Part shown: one piece after another, positions 6,340 to 6,767 of the stretch
Position numbering within the stretch: the stretch's first letter is position 1
Layout: each line of letters starts with the position of its first letter
Assembly: GCA_937864275.1 (NCBI GenBank)
Contig: CALMIW010000731.1
Span: 1 to 6,767 of the forward strand
Reading direction: 5' to 3'
From: an uncultured Dehalococcoidia bacterium
GTDB taxonomy: Bacteria; Chloroflexota; Dehalococcoidia; Tepidiformales; Tepidiformaceae
DNA: 6,767 bases
Made by a program: the position numbers and the translations under genes
Notes under the pieces: model-generated
Seen by the model: only the letters and a program-made list of their open reading frames with translations
Databases searched by the model: none
Told to the model about the DNA's origin: nothing

Positions 6340-6767
6340 ATGCAACCGAAGCTCTCCTTCGGCGCCGAGCCCATCCCGCTGGACGCGCCCCTTGCAGCCC
6401 GCATGCGTCCCCGCACCCTCGACGAATTCGTCGGCCAGGAAGACGCCGTCGGACCGGGCAGCATGCTCCGCGGCTCGCTCGAACGAGGCCGCCTGCCCTC
6501 GTTCATCCTCTGGGGGCCCCCCGGCTGCGGAAAGACAACCCTCGCGCGCATCGTCGCCAACGGCGTGGATGCCGAGTTCGTCTCGGTCTCGGCAGTCTCT
6601 TCCGGCGTCGCCGACCTCCGCAAAGTCGTCGCCGAAGCACAGGCGCGGAGAGCGGCCGGCAGGCGCACCGTCCTCTTCATCGATGAAATTCACCGCTTCA
6701 ACAAGGCCCAGCAGGACGTCATCCTGCCCTACGTCGAAGACGGCACCGTCACCCTCATCGGCGCAAC
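6340..6767 (+). CDS. rarA: Replication-associated recombination protein A, AAA+ ATPase (N-terminal third)
   Basis: RarA (MgsA, homologue of eukaryotic WRNIP1/Mgs1) is a clamp-loader-like AAA+ ATPase that acts at stalled replication forks and single-stranded gaps. The 142 visible codons cover the start of the protein, which is about 440 residues in relatives; the rest is beyond the right edge. Diagnostic segments are PLAARMRPRTLDEFVGQED (17-35), SFILWGPPGCGKTTLARI with Walker A GPPGCGKT (59-66), SSGVADLRKVV (87-97), and VLFIDEIHRFNKAQQD with Walker B (111-126), followed by TLIGA, the start of sensor 1. The SGVxDLR element and the HRFNKxQQD stretch distinguish RarA from RuvB and DnaX. ATG at 6340 follows the preceding stop by only 2 nt (TAGCCATG) with no strong ribosome binding site, which points to translational coupling within the mutS2 operon. 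Confidence 0.95.
   Translation, partial: MQPKLSFGAEPIPLDAPLAARMRPRTLDEFVGQEDAVGPGSMLRGSLERGRLPSFILWGPPGCGKTTLARIVANGVDAEFVSVSAVSSGVADLRKVVAEAQARRAAGRRTVLFIDEIHRFNKAQQDVILPYVEDGTVTLIGA

Noticed and set aside
1..6767. Search for CRISPR arrays, transposases, phage genes, toxin-antitoxin pairs, tRNA or rRNA
   Set aside because: No repeat-spacer pattern, recombinase motif or tRNA-like cloverleaf was noticed; the region is ordinary housekeeping chromosome.

Overview
The window is about two-thirds G+C by eye and carries only chromosomal housekeeping genes, in two divergent blocks that meet at a short intergenic region near 3480-3590. It suggests a high-GC bacterium outside Proteobacteria. The signal recognition particle (SRP) RNA is the long form with an Alu domain, MutS2 is present, several genes start with GTG, and Shine-Dalgarno sites are weak or absent for some genes, so leaderless transcription is plausible. 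These traits fit Chloroflexota or a similar lineage (Deinococcota, high-GC Firmicutes). The taxonomic assignment is inference only.

Minus-strand block, in transcription order from 3480 down to 1: a biotin carboxylase subunit (accC); a separate biotin carrier subunit overlapping it by 19 nt; a roughly 268-nt large-type SRP RNA with its own promoter-like boxes; rsmA (16S rRNA dimethyladenosine transferase); and the N-terminal part of ispE (isoprenoid kinase), which overlaps the end of rsmA and runs off the left edge. The longest reading frame for rsmA starts inside the 3' strand of SRP RNA helix 1, so a start 42 nt further downstream is preferred.

Plus-strand block, 3590 to the right edge: mutS2 (MutS-like ATPase with a C-terminal Smr domain), a small one-helix membrane protein of unknown function, and the first third of rarA (AAA+ replication-recombination protein). 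The three genes are tightly spaced (9 nt and 2 nt gaps) and look like one operon with a genome or translation maintenance theme.

I see no mobile element, CRISPR array, tRNA, rRNA or phage gene, and no credible new biological system. The points most worth a second look are the SRP RNA abutting rsmA without a visible terminator, the acyl-CoA carboxylase alpha chain split into two overlapping genes, and the unassigned membrane protein between mutS2 and rarA.
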